64,000 nt of DNA from Trematomus loennbergii (GCA_012861695.1 JAAOOA010000374.1:186001-250000); one strand, 5' to 3'; positions 44,380 through 58,374 are shown, counted from the stretch's first letter. Translations and numbers: made by a program. The notes: a model not told the origin generated them from the letters alone.

Positions 44380-45730
44380 CCTTTATATTGAAATGGGCTA
44401 ATGGCTCATGACGTTATTCAATGGTCATACATTTTTTTATAAATGTTGTTACACCTTAGAATAACAAAGCCCAATTACAGGGTACATCATTTCAACTGTC
44501 AATCTGTCTGTTTATTGCCGAAGTGTCATGGCACTCCCTTCTTTTTTCCTGCAAATCAACGTTGTGACTACGCCCGTCCCATTCTGGTTGTTTAACAAAT
44601 ATAAGGAGGCTCTACGTAGAGCAGCTTATTACTCATCATTAATAGCAGAAAAAAGAACAATGCCAGGTTTATTTTCAAACCTGGCTGACACAGAGCCACA
44701 GATCTATTGAGCCTTCTATTTTTATATCACTAAGTAGTAATTACTTCATGTGTTTTTATAAAGGTGAAATTATAGCTCTTCAAAACTAAATTAACCACCT
44801 CCTGCCCCAAACTGATACGGAGTTATTTTCGACCACCAATATTTATCAAACTGTTGATATGTATTTACTTTTGAACAATTTCTTAATTGAAACCACAAAA
44901 ATCTGTCTTTTTCGTCAGGCAGATTTAAGACACATATCTAACCTTCCCTTTCTCACTAAAATCCTTGAGAAAGTAGTTACTTAACAGTTGTGTAATTTGC
45001 AAAAAAACAATCATTTATTTGAAGAGGTTTAATCTGTCTATAGAATGCTTCATCCACAGATAAAGCGCTGGTGGGTGTCACAAATGGCCTTCTAATTGCA
45101 TCAGACAAAGGACTTTCATTCAAGGACTTTTTTAATCTTGTTTCTTGTTCTTTTTAAATCTCAGTTCTGCATTTGGTATTATTGAACACGACATTTCATT
45201 ACAGAGACTAACACATTGAGATGGTGAAAAAGGAACCACACCAAGCCAATAAATATCCTATTCATCTCAATGGTCTCAGTTTGTACACGATGTGAACAAT
45301 CATTCTGTCAGCATCTTTGCTCAGTTTTATGTCACACTCCCTTCTTTTGTGATGGGCAAGTAGCTGGTGCATTCCATCAATGGGAAGGTTGAACGAAGTT
45401 TGACTATGTAATAGGAGGTTATGACAAACAAATATGGATTGATACTGACGTGTGAAAAGAGCGGTAAAAATGGAACAAAAAACACATGAAATATTATTTT
45501 CAAGTATTGTTTTATAAATCCAATATGATCCAGTATGATATTGTTTTATTTCATAAATTATCAATAGACATTATTTTTTTCCCCTCCAAGTCCAGAGAAT
45601 ATATATCATTTATTTTAAAAATTGAAGCAAATTGTTTTAACAAAGGTTTGTCACTTAAAATTCAAAACCTTTTTTTAAACCACACACATACTTGAATGTC
45701 AGTTATATGAGTATGTCCAAAGTATGGAAG
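44380..45730. repeat. Segmental duplication, copy A (partner at 47,980-49,190)
   Basis: Shared phrases in the same order include AATGTTGTTACACCTTA (44,440 and 48,031), AACCACCTCCTGCCCCAAA (about 44,793 and 48,322), CATTCTGTCAGCATCTTTGC versus CACTCTGTCAGCATCTTCGC, and AATGGGAAGGTTGAA (about 45,379 and 48,851). The copies are diverged by many substitutions and indels. No coding frame is conserved between them. Confidence 0.75.
44930..45230 (+). pseudogene. Decayed LINE RT fragment
   Basis: Frames with stops give ISNLPFLTKILEKVVT, a segment like FEEV-SVYRMLHPQIK, and SQFCIWYY in the place of the usual 'SSAFDTVDH' block. These are the N-terminal RT blocks of an L2-like LINE. Many substitutions and stops; much older than the copy at 41-44 kb. 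Confidence 0.6.
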
Positions 45731-47390
45731 TAAATTAGAAAACCAGTAAGGAGAATATGATTCACTTTTTACATTATTGTCATGTCATGAAGACTAGGGC
45801 TGGTGGACACACAGGGAACTGCAGGAAAGGAAAACAAATTAATCTGATTAGGGGATAAATTGCAGGTGAAAAACTGGGCGGAGAAGCTCATGTGAAGGGA
45901 GTGAGGTGATTGAACAGGAGAAGAGGGCAGGGGATACATCCAAAGTATTTTGTTTGACATTAAAAGTAAAAAAAAAGTAATTTCTGTGCACTTTTTTAGA
46001 ATGGCCTTTAGGTGATTTGATATATGTTTTATGTTGTTTGTTTTACTGTATTTATGTTTTATAAGGTTTTTAGTTCATGTCCTTCTCTGTATTCAATTGT
46101 GTTCTGTTTTATTTGTAAGGTGCGATGTGAATTAAGTTTATATTTACTTGTATTATTATTATTTTACTGGCCAGCCAGCCACTCTTGGCTCATTATCATC
46201 GGATACTCCCTTCTTTTCTTTTTTTTGCAAAACAGCTTGTTGGTGCATTCCACATGTGTGAATGTTGAGTGAAGTGTGAAGGTACGCCACGACAAACAAA
46301 TAAATATAGATGGTAAGTGACGTGTTAATGGAGGAAGAAATGCAAGAAAAATAAAATAAAGAAATGGGCTTACAGAATTATTTACAAAATATGGATTGAA
46401 TATTGGAAATTACATTGTTATATATAGAAGTAAACATGTATAAGCAGGTTAGAAAAATACAGTTACAAGTACAAAACTGTAACTCTTATATGGTTGATTT
46501 ACTTAATATTCTTCTCTGGTGTCAGTTGTGTGACAATTGTATGATACAGTATAGACATTGTTGTATGTGATAATTATATTCCCTTTATTCTTCTTCTAAC
46601 ATCAATGTCAGTGCAATATACTGTATATATATTTTATTAAAAGTTTATTTGTGAAACTTTGTGACCTGTTAGGATACCACACCACTCTTTAATGTACTTT
46701 AATACCTATGTCATAATTACAGTGGCCAAGTTTTGAAAGATGATGGTAAACCATTAAAGACATTATGGACTAATTGTTGTATGCTATTATAAGTTTTGTT
46801 TTTTAACTTCCCAGAAGTACAGTAGGTGCGGTACTTGTATGTGGAACACTAGTATTGTGTGAATGCCTCTCCGATTATGTTTTTCAATGACACTGATGAC
46901 ATTGTTTTTGTAAAGTACTTACTGTATGTCCTCTGTCTGCACAACTTTATGATTTATGTCCCAGCAGTACTGTTATTATTTAAAACTTCAGGTAAACAAA
47001 ACATCAAAAGGCAAATTGCTCGGTAACATAGGAATTAAAATACAGTAGAGTCTCATGATTGGCTGGACAAATGGCGACATTGATTGAACCTGCTCCTGCT
47101 CATACATGTATTCTGTTGAGATATTAAGTTCTTAGATGTGGTTTCCCCTCTCTATGCAATCTCGAGGGTGAGTTATTGCTTGCTCAATGTATCTACAACC
47201 ACAATCATGCTCTGATTTTCACTACTTTCCTTTAAACCACCCGCCAAAAAATGTTCATGTCTTGACTTGTTTATCTAGATGTGATCACAATATAAATAAT
47301 AATAAGTATATGTAAACTATACTCTAATAACCTGGCTCATTCACATCAAATAAGATAATTATGCTTAGTAATTTCTATCTTTTATTATGT
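45731..47390. other. Spacer with a third partial copy of the duplicated block
   Basis: The sequence 46,190-46,345 (GATACTCCCTTCTTTTCTTT, TTGGTGCATTCCA, ACAAACAAATAAATATAGAT) matches part of the duplication at 45,340-45,470 and 48,790-48,950. Elsewhere AT-rich with no gene or domain seen. Confidence 0.5.
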
Positions 47391-47540
47391 ATTGGGGCGG
47401 CAGTTGCTCAGTCTGTAGGGAATTGCTTTGGGAACCGAAGGGTCACTGGTTCAAGGCCCAATTGGACCAAAAATAGGTGGTGTGGACTGGTAGTTGGATG
47501 GGTGGCATTTTGCCTCCTGTGAACTGCCGAAGTTTTATGA
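47391..47540 (+). mobile_element. tRNA-derived SINE
   Basis: Begins TTGGGGCGGCAGTTGCTCAG with an A-box-like TTGCTCAGTCTG and, about 45 bp on, a B-box-like GGTTCAAGGCC. The tail GGTGTGGACTGGTAGTTGG is part of a well-known teleost SINE. It cannot fold as a functional tRNA, so it is a retroposed copy with decay. Confidence 0.7.
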
Positions 47541-47979
47541 CTGGCATATCTCTCCTTTTGTCAGGTCATTCTCTCCCTAATATAATCACATAACAAAGAC
47601 ATGCAAAGCTATCTCAAATAAATTAAGACTAACCTTTTCTTTATGATGTGTGAGATAAAGGCGTTTGAAAAGTTGTAGACAGTGATTAAACTATGTCTTG
47701 CTAAGATTGTTCTAACATATGACGAGTCATTGAATTGTCTCATTTTTAGACAAAGGATTGCTTGGCGTCAAGGGTAAATAGAGACAGATAATATCTTTGC
47801 TGGAGAATGGATGTTGACATACAATGTGACTTCATTATTGTATTTGCTTGTATTCTTCATCTTCCTTTACTTCTTGGCCAAGCCTTTTAAATAAAACCTT
47901 CAGTTTGTCTGACATCACATCTGTCTCCAGGTTGCTTGTTTTTCAGAGTGCCACAATGTAAAGCCAGCTAAACATGTGT

Positions 47980-49190
47980 TCAGATATGTAATTGCTAATG
48001 ACGTTATTTATAGATCAGACATTTTTCAGAAATGTTGTTACACCTTAAAGCAATAACAAAGCGCAATTACAGGTTACATCATTTCAGCAGTCAACCTGTC
48101 TGTATATTACCGAAGTTTCAAACTCCTTTCTTTTGTTATGCAAATCAAATACGTTGTGACTGCGCCTGACCCGTAATGTGAGAGCAGCTTATTACTCATT
48201 ATTCATAGAAGAGAAAAAGGACATTCCAGGTTTCTTATCAGCAATAAAAGAGAGCAACAGCTCTATTGAGCATTTTATTGTGTGGTGGTTTTTAATGATA
48301 AAATGATAGCTCGACAAAATCAACCACCTCCTGCCCCAAAGCGGTACAGAGTATTCTTCAACCATCAGAATATTACAAACTGCTGTAACACCAATTATCA
48401 ATTTAGACAGTTTTTCTCATATACACCTCCCCCAACCAACAAAAATGTCTTCTTCTTAACCATCAACCTGTCTCTAAGACAAATCTGTCTTTGTTGTACA
48501 GTAGGCTATGATTTAAAGTCCTCTTCTTAAAATTACCATACCTTGATACAGAGGTTTTGGCACAAACGTTCACTTTGCTACTCAAGGTTCAAAGTCACTG
48601 AGACAGGTTTTTGCCAGACCAAAAAAAAATCATGGGAATATCGTTTTTAAATCATTACATTTTGGACGGACATGGATGTAAACTAAAACTTGTGTAGTTG
48701 GCTAAGGCATACAAGCACTGTTACACCTCATGACAAACAACACCCAATGTCAACTATCACTCTGTCAGCATCTTCGCCCAGTTTTATATCACACACCCTT
48801 CTTTTCTTTTGCGTGTTTTGTTTTTAAAAAGTTCCTGGTGCATTCCAACAATGGGAAGGTTGAAGGAAGTTGTACTAGTGTAATGGTAGGTTATGACGAA
48901 CACATATGGATTGATAGTGACGTGTTGAAGGAGCAGTAAGAAATGCAAGATAAAAAAACAACTTAAATATTCATATCAATTCATGAATTCAGCATGATCC
49001 AGAATGATGTTGTTATATTTAATAAATGATGAATGGATATTTATTTGTTTAAGTGTCAGTAGAATGTTTAGATTTTAAATTTTCATGCAATTTAGTTTAA
49101 TAACGTTTGTCACTTTAAATATAAAACCTTTTTGTAAACCACACCTACTTTAATATCGGTTTTATTATATTTAAAAGTTCAGAAACTATA
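47980..49190. repeat. Segmental duplication, copy B
   Basis: Partner of 44,380-45,730 at an offset of about 3.5 kb. It begins at TGACGTTATTTATAGATCAG and ends near CCAGTAAGGAGAATTTTGA (49,199), which matches CCAGTAAGGAGAATATGA at 45,740. The LINE RT fragment present in copy A is absent here, which suggests that it inserted after the duplication or was lost. Confidence 0.7.
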
Positions 49191-49859
49191 ATGGAAAACC
49201 AGTAAGGAGAATTTTGAACTATTGTGTAATGTCATCAAGGCTGAGAGTTTATCTGCAAGAAACACATTTTTAAATTATATTTTTTTTATCATCTCCATTC
49301 ATTTCCATCTGACGCTGTTAATTGGGAAGCGTCATAATTAATGTGAGTTAAGTGGGCCTAATTTACATTTTCCCTGAAACTTTAAGCCTAAAAATATATG
49401 TCTATACAGACATCTTAGTCATACTGTGTATTATTAATACATTAATTCACAATCAATATGAATGAATGAATAACATGAAGGCCTTTTGTATTTTGTTTAT
49501 TAAAACAGGAAACCATCTTTAATTAAGCTTAGGACCATGACAGTTAGGTCACCACCACAACATCTGGTTGTTAGGGCCTTACCTATTTGACCAACTTAAT
49601 TGTTTGCCTGGTTTAGGACGAGTTAATTATCAAATGCCCTAAACCACCAATTCAAATAAACAGAACAAGGTTAATGCAGTTATAAGGAAAATGTCCACTT
49701 GGATAGAGAAATTAATTGATTAGAAATTGGTATGACATTTCGAGATCACCTTGACAAGGCTTTTGGCCATACACAAAATATTCATAATAAACGTTGAACA
49801 TTATCACCCGCATTTTAATTAGGACAAAATGACAAAGTGGTTGCATGTTGGGCACCCAT
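49191..49859. other. AT-rich spacer
   Basis: No gene or repeat end recognised. Confidence 0.4.
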
Positions 49860-50065
49860 TAACATTAATTAATTCAAAGGCAGAGGCTGCCATACAGGAG
49901 CGATTTAACATCCTACACACTCACACACTGTAATACTATGGGAAGCAATTTGGGGTTAAGTATCTTGCCCAAGGACACTTTGACATGTTGGGGATTGATT
50001 AACCGACTCTTGATTGGGAAACAAAATCCTTTACTCCCAAACCACAGCCGCCCTGGCTCAGTTAG
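49860..50065 (-). mobile_element. SINE-like repeat, minus strand
   Basis: On the minus strand the block reads GGTTAATCAATCCCCAACAT and AAGTGTCCTTGGGCAAGATA, a phrase common to tRNA-related teleost repeats. The plus form (TTAAGTATCTTGCCCAAGGA) is at about 49,955. Its boundaries are approximate. Confidence 0.55.
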
Positions 50066-51860
50066 ATACTCCCTCTTTTGTCTTGCAAAACAGGTTTCTG
50101 ATGCATTCCAACTGTGAATCTTGATGGAAATTCATCTGCATGACAGTAGGTTATGACAAACAAATACAAATAGATTCAAGGTCGCGTCTTAATCCTTTGG
50201 GAAGAAATGCAAAAAATAAAAATAATGGTATTTCATTACAGGAATTTGTATTTATCGAAGTACATATATAGGGAAATATGTTTATATGATAATTGGTAGG
50301 GTTTGAGAATGGATGGTGGCATACAATGTGACTGCACAGTCTTATGTTACTCCTTGGCTAAGTTTGTCATTTTGTCAGACATCACTTGTTTTATAAGACA
50401 TTTCTCCAAAAATAATGCCCACCACAATATGAGGATTATTTCAGGCTTTAGTTGTCAATAATTAAAGTTTTGCAATAAATATGTATTGAGATGCTTTCCT
50501 TTTTTTTTGTTTAAACGTTGTTTTGGTGGCTATCCTTGCTATGGACAAATGAATGATGAACTTTATGTAATTGGCACCCTTCATTCATCGTGAACCATTT
50601 TAACCTTCATTATACTTTTGTGTAGGATCACTTGCTGCTGTTGTCACACGCTTATGTAATGTATTAGGAAACAACTAAGATGCTTTGTATAACTTTGTTT
50701 CAGTTGGTATTTATTGACTTTAGTTGGGTGACTGACTTTGGGGGGCTCGTCACCCTCACTGTTTGCTGTGGTGGGGCCACGAGTGAGTAACCTGTTTGCT
50801 ATGTTTGCCAGGACTGCACTTGTGAGTCCCAAGGTGCACTCAATGTAGCCTGCCTCCCCATGTTATTGCCTCAGCCACTATAGATTCTGTTTTGTTTTCT
50901 CATACATAAACTTAGTATAAGATTTTAAGTATATATTTAAAATGTATTTTGTCATAAAGATAAGTTTAGCTGAATACTTCCAGTTTATGTGTTTTATTAA
51001 GCTCATCATTCGGCAAATTTTTATTGACCTGTAAATACATTTAATAAAAATACATTTATATTTGAAACACTTCTCTGTCCCTCAGTTAAAGAGGCCATTG
51101 TATGCTTTTTGGGGTTTTCCCTTTCCTGTAGTATGTTACTTTTAGGTTTTTGTGTAAGGTCTGCAAAGGCTTAAATCCCAAAGCAGAGAAGGCACAGAAT
51201 ACAAATATAAACCTGAGAAATGTGCATAATACTGTATGGCCTCTTTAGTGAACCTGTGAACTTAAAGTTATTGGTAGGTAAAGCATTGCCATTTTACACC
51301 TATTTCCAGGTGTGGTTGTCGGTTCTCTATCTATTTTAACAATATATAATAATATCCTGAATAACCCCACCCACCCAGCCACAACAGTGTGCTACTTGCA
51401 CTGGTGCTATGATGTTTAAAAATGAACCAGCTTTGGGAGATGAGAGCCACAGGAGCAGTGACATTGTTCATTTGCCAAATGCAACTTATAAAGTACAATA
51501 CATTTAATATCACCAAACAACATTACTGGTGATTACCTCTCTACACTGAATATCAGATGTCTGCTCACCAACACAAAGCCTCAACTGTACACACGCTGCA
51601 CTGAATTAATGTGGGGAGTGGCTATAAACTGCTTTCATAGTCCACAGGTAGAGACTGACTCCTGATGGCTGATGTAATGCATGACAATACATCACATCAA
51701 AACAGCATGATAGAAATGATGTAGAATCAGTTTCAATGGCTTGTTTATCCATCAGCCGCAGCAATGAATGTATTCAACACTATTTACTGTAGCTGAAATA
51801 ATCATATCATATCAGTTCAACACAGAGGGAACTTCAAATGATTATCAGCTCATGAAACTA
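50066..51860. other. Spacer with a fourth partial copy of the duplicated block
   Basis: 50,066-50,220 (GATACTCCCTCTTTTGTCTT, TGATGCATTCCAAC, GGTTATGACAAACAAATAC) matches the blocks at 45.4, 46.2 and 48.8 kb. The rest is AT-rich and without a recognised gene. Confidence 0.5.
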
Positions 51861-52477
51861 TAGAGAGGCGAAGTCCCGCCCATCTACTTCCGACCCATGG
51901 GACCTTATTTCGGAAAAAGTATGTATTGAAGTCAATGGAGAGAGAAAGATTATCTTTCGATCCCGTTTGAATTGTGCCACGAATTACACATGATGTTTGT
52001 CAATCTTAAAAAATAATTTCCAAGTCAAGAAAGTCACAGTTTGTCGTAAAACTGTTGAAATATAAGACTATGAAAAACACGCAACTAGAAAGACTACAAA
52101 TCCCAGAATCCCGGTCCCGCATGCTGGCTCTTACGGAACCGACTAACTCCCCTTGTGTGTATGTACAGCTCTCAACATGCCCAGACTTGTAGTGATTTTC
52201 ACCTCTTTTAATACTTTTCGCCTCATTCTGAAAGAAAGAAGTGAAATGTGCTAACGTGACGGCCGTCTTGGTGTGTGGTGCGAGACGTATGAATGTAGTT
52301 CATTGAGCGGTTTCACACAAAAAAAAGTGTTACTTCGCAGTTTTACGACACATTTTTATTTTTTGACTTGCAAAATTATCTTTTAAATTGACAAACATCA
52401 TGTGTAATTCGTGGCACAATTCAAACGGGATCGAAAGATAATCTTTCCCCCGGAAAGCGAGGGACTTCGCCTCTCTA
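51861..52477. mobile_element. Non-autonomous DNA transposon with long terminal inverted repeats
   Basis: The left end GAGAGGCGAAGTCCC and the right end GGGACTTCGCCTCTC are exact inverses. An inner part, AAAGATTATCTTTCGATCCC continuing for over 60 bp, is repeated in inverse at 52,378-52,450. TA flanks both ends (possible TA target duplication). The middle contains no transposase frame. It is a MITE of about 617 bp able to fold into a long hairpin. Confidence 0.9.
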
Positions 52478-52769
52478 TTAAATTAAAAAACATTTTGTTG
52501 TTGTTGTAAGACACCCATACAGATTGTTGTTTTGTATGCATCAAAATAGCAATATGGCTGAAGAGAAACATCTTTGTAGTAATTATATATTATATTTTGT
52601 CTATAAAATATCGAAAGATTAATTTTTTTGTTAAAATGAAAATATAGTGGAAGATTAATTATACATGTCTGCAATTAGTAACAGGTTCCAAATCATTAAA
52701 TAAATGATACTAAGACAATTAGTATTAGTATCATTCACTAATATACTAGTAAAAACAGTAAAAAAAAAT
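52478..52769. other. AT-rich spacer
   Basis: No feature recognised. Confidence 0.4.
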
Positions 52770-53129
52770 CCCTCAAAGATTCAGAAAATCAGACAAGCAG
52801 TGTGTGCCTTTGTATCAGGTACAGCAGATGTATTGTGTTGTCCCTGTGTCCACTTAAAATCAATTCAAACACCATGACACAATTCCATCTGTTTAATGAT
52901 AAAGACCTATAGAGGACATTATCTGAAATCCTCTTCCTGCTGCCTTGATATTATTCCAACAGGCTTTTTCAAAAATGTGTTTCATTGCATGGCCTCAGAT
53001 CTACTTCATATAGTAAACAAGTCTCTTCACTTACATTTGATAAAAAAAAAAGTCTCTTCACTCAGGTGTTTTTCCACAGGCCCTGAAAACTGCAGTCATT
53101 AAACCGCTCTTAAAAAATAATAATCTAGA
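52770..53129 (+). pseudogene. L2 LINE ORF2 fragment, left part of an interrupted copy
   Basis: Matches the L2 element's 42,410-42,735 (KIQKIRQAV, KSSSCCLDIIPTGFFKNV, LKTAVIKPLLKN). It has an internal duplication near AAGTCTCTTCACT and ends at CTAGA, where the LTR element begins. The match resumes at 60,375. Confidence 0.85.
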
Positions 53130-53618
53130 TGTGGAGGAAACTTCTGTGTAGATGCATGGAGTCACCGACTCAGGAAGGAGACACGGTGAGAGTTGGAGCT
53201 TTGATGTCAAACACTGATGGGTTTATTCAGAGTATTCGGCCGGAGGATTCACATCACAAATCAAAGAGTCAGAGGTTCTGACACACGGTAGAGTTGCCAC
53301 GTCAATTCTGAAGAGCCTCTCTCTATGCTAGACCTTTTAACAGGTTCACAGAGAGAAATCAACATCTCTGAAGGAGTAGACTAAACACTGAATCATCTGC
53401 GTCCAACGCTCATGGCCTCAAGGATTTCACATCCGAGAGCCCACAAACACCGATAAAGAAGTGCTTCAGTGTTCTCACAACAATTACCCTACGTGCCAGT
53501 CAAGTTGACCGGTCTCACACTGGGGACAACAACACATATGGCACCAAGGCCTTTCCTTAAAGGAAATAACACATGTCAGAGTAAAAGGTTAGATATCTAG
53601 AAGAATTATTCCTTAACA
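53130..53618 (-). repeat. 3' LTR (left copy)
   Basis: 489 bp. Contains an AATAAA polyadenylation signal on the minus strand (inverse of 53,222-53,227). Compared with the other LTR it lacks 2 bp in GTGTAGATGC and 1 bp in ATTCCTTAACA; no substitution was found. Confidence 0.95.
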
Positions 53619-53633
53619 GTTCCTCTCTTTTTA
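53619..53633 (-). other. Polypurine tract of the LTR element
   Basis: Minus strand AAAAAGAGAGGAAC directly abuts the 3' LTR, as expected for the plus-strand DNA primer of a retroelement. Confidence 0.75.
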
Positions 53634-56600
53634 TCATTTTTGATAACCTTAAAACATTAGTCTAATAATTCTGGTCAATACTTAAATCAATAGGCGTCTT
53701 CAGATTGAGTGTGGTCTCACCTTACATTCAATTACATCACAAAGTAGATAAGATTGAAACATTCAATCACAATGATTGATACAGGCAATCATAATAGGAA
53801 AAATTATCTCTCATCAGTGTTTGGAGCATCTTTTGTCAAAAGCATAATAATGAACACGCATAAAACACAGATACATAATAGCAAAATATTTGTTTTAAAC
53901 TAATATCTTTTATCATTTAAACCATTAGTTAATGTCATTTATCAAACTATAAAATCAAAACCAGAAACAGCTAAAGATTTGCTTTAAGGCAATCACTAGT
54001 CAAAAGCATTTCAAACTTAGGATCATAAGAGATCCAGCTAAGGCATAAAATTCACAGTGGTGATTTGATCAATCTGTAATCCACAAAGTTGCAGTGTCCT
54101 CAATTTTAGGATTACTTTACGTTTACTTCATTACGCTTTAGTCAAGAGTAAGGCACTTAGTCTTAGTAAAATCAATACATTCATTTTATCAAGTACATTG
54201 TTCAAAATCTGAAAAGGAAAAGTTAGGCAAATATTCAAAGACTTTTGTAAAAACCTGGAAAGGAAAGATTAAACATTCTTAAAACTTTAATTCATACATT
54301 TGTAAATGCTACAACTGATCTGTACCAAATTAAGTCTATCACTTATTCTTATTAGCCATACTTACCTGAAATCTACTTATGGTACTTGGAAAGGGTTCTT
54401 CTGTGTTTATCTAATGTTGAATATAGAATATCAATTTCTTTAAATTATAATTCTCTAATTTGAGGATCAAATATGCTACATAATTGTTATATAATTATTA
54501 TAAATATTTGTTTTGGGCCAAAACTGAATTAATCCAGTACTTGAAACATCATTTTATGTCTGTCTGTGCATGGGTAATACATTACAGAGTAGTGTTGTTA
54601 AGCCTGATTGCTGGATGATTAAGGATATTAACATTATCTGTTATAATATTAGAAATACCTTATTATTCAATACCTTATAATCTGAGAATATTTATTTATT
54701 AATTTTGTTTAGTGTGAAAATGTAATCTGATCTGACTAAATATATTTATCACCACTATTTAACACATGTCTGGTCATTGGAAATATAAAAAACAATCATT
54801 AATTGTACATCTTTAAACATCTGGTCATTCAATTCAAAGTTCATCTTTGTACAAGAGCTGGAAGAACATGTCCGTCAGTCTTCCTGACTCGTTCTCCTCC
54901 TCCCTTTATGACACCGAGTGTCTGGTGTGTAAAGGCATCCTGATACTGTAGATTAGCACTGAGGTGCTGATTGGCTCAAACTCTTCTTCATCAGAGCGCC
55001 ATATTTCAACCCCCCAATTGCTCTGCTTTTGTGTGGCTCATTCAGTGAGCACTGTAGCTGATCCCCCAGTGAGACGGAGGCTCATCTGCCGGTATTCCTT
55101 CTGCTATCTGCTTGAGTACAACTGCGTATTCCTGATGCATCCAGGTGTCCCCCCCGTGATGGGAGAGGTTAGGAAGACATCAAACTCCTCCAAGAAACAT
55201 GGAACATTGTATTATAGAAGCCTCTGAACCCTCGCTCGTCCTGCAGGGTTGTCTGCTAGAGCCCACCGAGCAGAAAGATGAAGAGAAAAGAACCCCCTCT
55301 CAGCAGAAAGGTGAAGAGAAGCATCCTCTCATCTCGAACGACCTTGTGCTTCCTTGCACGTGGCTGGGGGTGCTCTCTGCACCCGGAGAGTGTGTCCTAG
55401 TTATTGGGTTAACACTTGATAGGGATGTTTTTTCTGAGTGAAGACAACTCAAAGTAATGGATTAGCACATTATCATTTAATTACAAAAATAGGATAGGCC
55501 CCTCAGAATTATTTGGGAGCCTTCCTGACACATGCACATTATCATTTTGAAGGTTTGTGTTAGTCATTGAACATGCAAGAATCATATACTCATCAGTCCA
55601 TAGCAGAGACATGTTATTGTAAGTTAAAGGTGAGCTTGTCCCTGTGGATATAACCCCTTCTCAATGATTCTAAATGTATATTAATTCACCATTTACCTTT
55701 TGATAAAATATTAGTTTATCAGAAATATTTAGTCTCTTCCATAAAACATAGGTTTGAGAAATAAATTACCCAATATAAAATCAATTACTCAATATAATTG
55801 ACTCTTCCCTCCCTTTTCTTACATATGGTACATATGAAATAATAACTTAGGAGTCTATTTAAGCATGGTATAGTTTATAATCTATTAATCGAGAAGACTC
55901 AGTATCACCTGTGTGCAGCTTACAAAAAACCATTGTGATAAACATATATTATGCAGGAAATGATACATTTGTTGAAAAACAAAGCATATCTGATTTGGGA
56001 GGAAAATTTCATCCCTTTAACATCTGAGTTATTACTGATGGCATAGCATGAATGATATTGGGTGTCTGAGGGTGTCATTACTGAGAAATGTCAAACAAAA
56101 TCAAAACCTTACATTTGAAAACAGGTTTGCATTCCTCCACTTAAGGTGACGTTATCATTGGAAACAATAAAAGCTAATTGTTTTGATGTAGAATCTATAA
56201 TTGAATCGTTAGAGCAGAACATAATGGTTGTATTGTAGCCTGAGTTTTGTGCAGCCTTTAGTTTTACCAGGTGGAAACATTGTCTATATAATGTGAATAC
56301 ATGTAGAACTAGACATTAAGAGACCCCTGACATTAGGCCTATTTGAAACAATAGTAGGGGCTTTTACCAGCTCGCCAACTTACAGGCATCCTCTGCATAG
56401 CAGTATGAATAGCCTTAAAAACAACCCACTCTGCGGTAACGAGAGTCATGTATCTGAACCAAATGCCCTAAGTGAAGCCGTTAGTCTCATCTGACTGACC
56501 CAAGGGTTGGTGCTGGTGTGACAGGGAGGCTTCCAAGTGTTCATAGCAGATGTCATGCTTTCAGTTCATGGCTCAGTGGGGGGGAGCAGACCCATGTGAG

Positions 56601-58374
56601 ACAGTATCAACGGCTGTAATGTTCAGTTTGAGGAGTGTCATTCTCTCTGGGAGCAGGAAATGGTGTCCATTCAGACCAGACCATTAATGTCATGTAGAGC
56701 AGCCATAGCATCTCTGTGACTGCACTCAGCCGGACTGCAGCAGGGCAGAACTGGGTGACTTTTAGTGAAGCCGTCCAAGGCCATAGACAAAATGGAACCA
56801 CGTACTAACAAAAGGGACACAAGGTCATCAATGTCTCTCTTTACCTTTGGCCTAATTGTAAAACAAATTAGTGGAAGAAATGTGGAACACTAATCCATCA
56901 TCATGTGACATTTAGAGTTAATTTAAATAATTACTTATGGGTTGAAGTCAAATTAACATTAACATTAGAACTAAAGTCAGTCAAAATTGGACTTGCACGG
57001 ATCAGAATCTAATCAATACACCATTTTCCCAGCTCTGTAATGAAAAGATATCAAGATTAGGTACATTACAGGAGTGTTAAAACATCCAAACATGCACACT
57101 TATCTTATTCTAGTAGAGATTAGAGGACAGGTCTAATGTTGTGAACAAAATGATCAAGTCAAAGTTATTTTATTTATTTTATCTTATTCTACATTTAATT
57201 TAATAATTAATCTTAAATTACTAATAACTTTAAAGAAGGCAACAATTTACAATGTGGATAAGGTGACTACTTATCCAAAGTGTGTGGGTGTGTGTCGGTG
57301 TGTGTGGGTGTGTGAACAGCTTGTCTGCCCAAGGTTAAAACATTTGGGACAGCAGTGAGAATGTTATGAGAAACAATTTGTTGCTTATACTGAACTCGAA
57401 AGAAGCTGAGATTTAGAAATCAAAAACACTTGTACATTAATTAAATACATTTGACATTTAGCTTGAGCTGGGTTCAATACTTTCTTTATGGTATTTAAAT
57501 TGGGCTCAAGTAGAACCTTTACATGGATTTGGCTTGCAACACAAAGTGATACCGATCTCTGTCTGTTATGATTTGAAAGTCTCATGATTTAAAGTGTAGG
57601 GCTGTGAAGGAGAGGCCCTTGGAAAACAACCTCTACTTCTTTGTTAACTGTAATTACTTATTGTAAAGAGATTGCAACATTATACTTTTTAAAGAATTGC
57701 TCAATTCATTTAACACATTTATTATGCACACTGTAATGAAAACGTCAACAAATATATTGATCCTGGCTTAACCAGCGACCTTTACTCTTTTGTTCATAAA
57801 CTCGGTTTCAGAAAACTTGTCAGTAGTTTAACAACTATTAGAATTTTAGTAATGTCTATGGAGACCAATTGGTTGATACGAGAAATCATTTGAAGCAGTT
57901 TAATAAAGAATGTTAAACTATATTTAAAACTGTAATTAAACTTCAACTTATATTAATTATCTGAATCCAGTGGCCAGTTGGAATAGATAATCAACAAAGT
58001 TTCCATTTTGCAGCAACAGCGCAAAAGGTTTCAACAATAATTTGTATTATGTCTGAGTCAAGTTCTGTCTTATCAGCTTTGTTTCGGAATGTGTTCAATA
58101 CATTACGTTTTTTTTCATTATTACCATACAATACATAGATTTGAGAATAAATGAAACAAATAATACAACATTGACCTAAAACAGCAGACAGATTTTGCAA
58201 CCCTGACCTCCTCAGGCAGGGTTTTTACGACCAGCAGTGATGCCTCTTAGGGTCTCAGGGTGCAGGACGGGGCATAGGGTTTATAAAAGGTCACAAACAT
58301 ATCATAACATACCAGCAATACAATTTAAGAATGTATTCTTAAAGTAATATAATCTTCTCTTCTTCTTACACCTA

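Noticed and set aside
47391..47540. Functional tRNA gene
   Set aside because: A and B box-like motifs exist but no cloverleaf pairing; it has a SINE tail.
56607..56801. Minus-strand frame inside the LTR element as pol remnant
   Set aside because: No RT, RNase H or integrase motif recognised; composition is compatible with chance.
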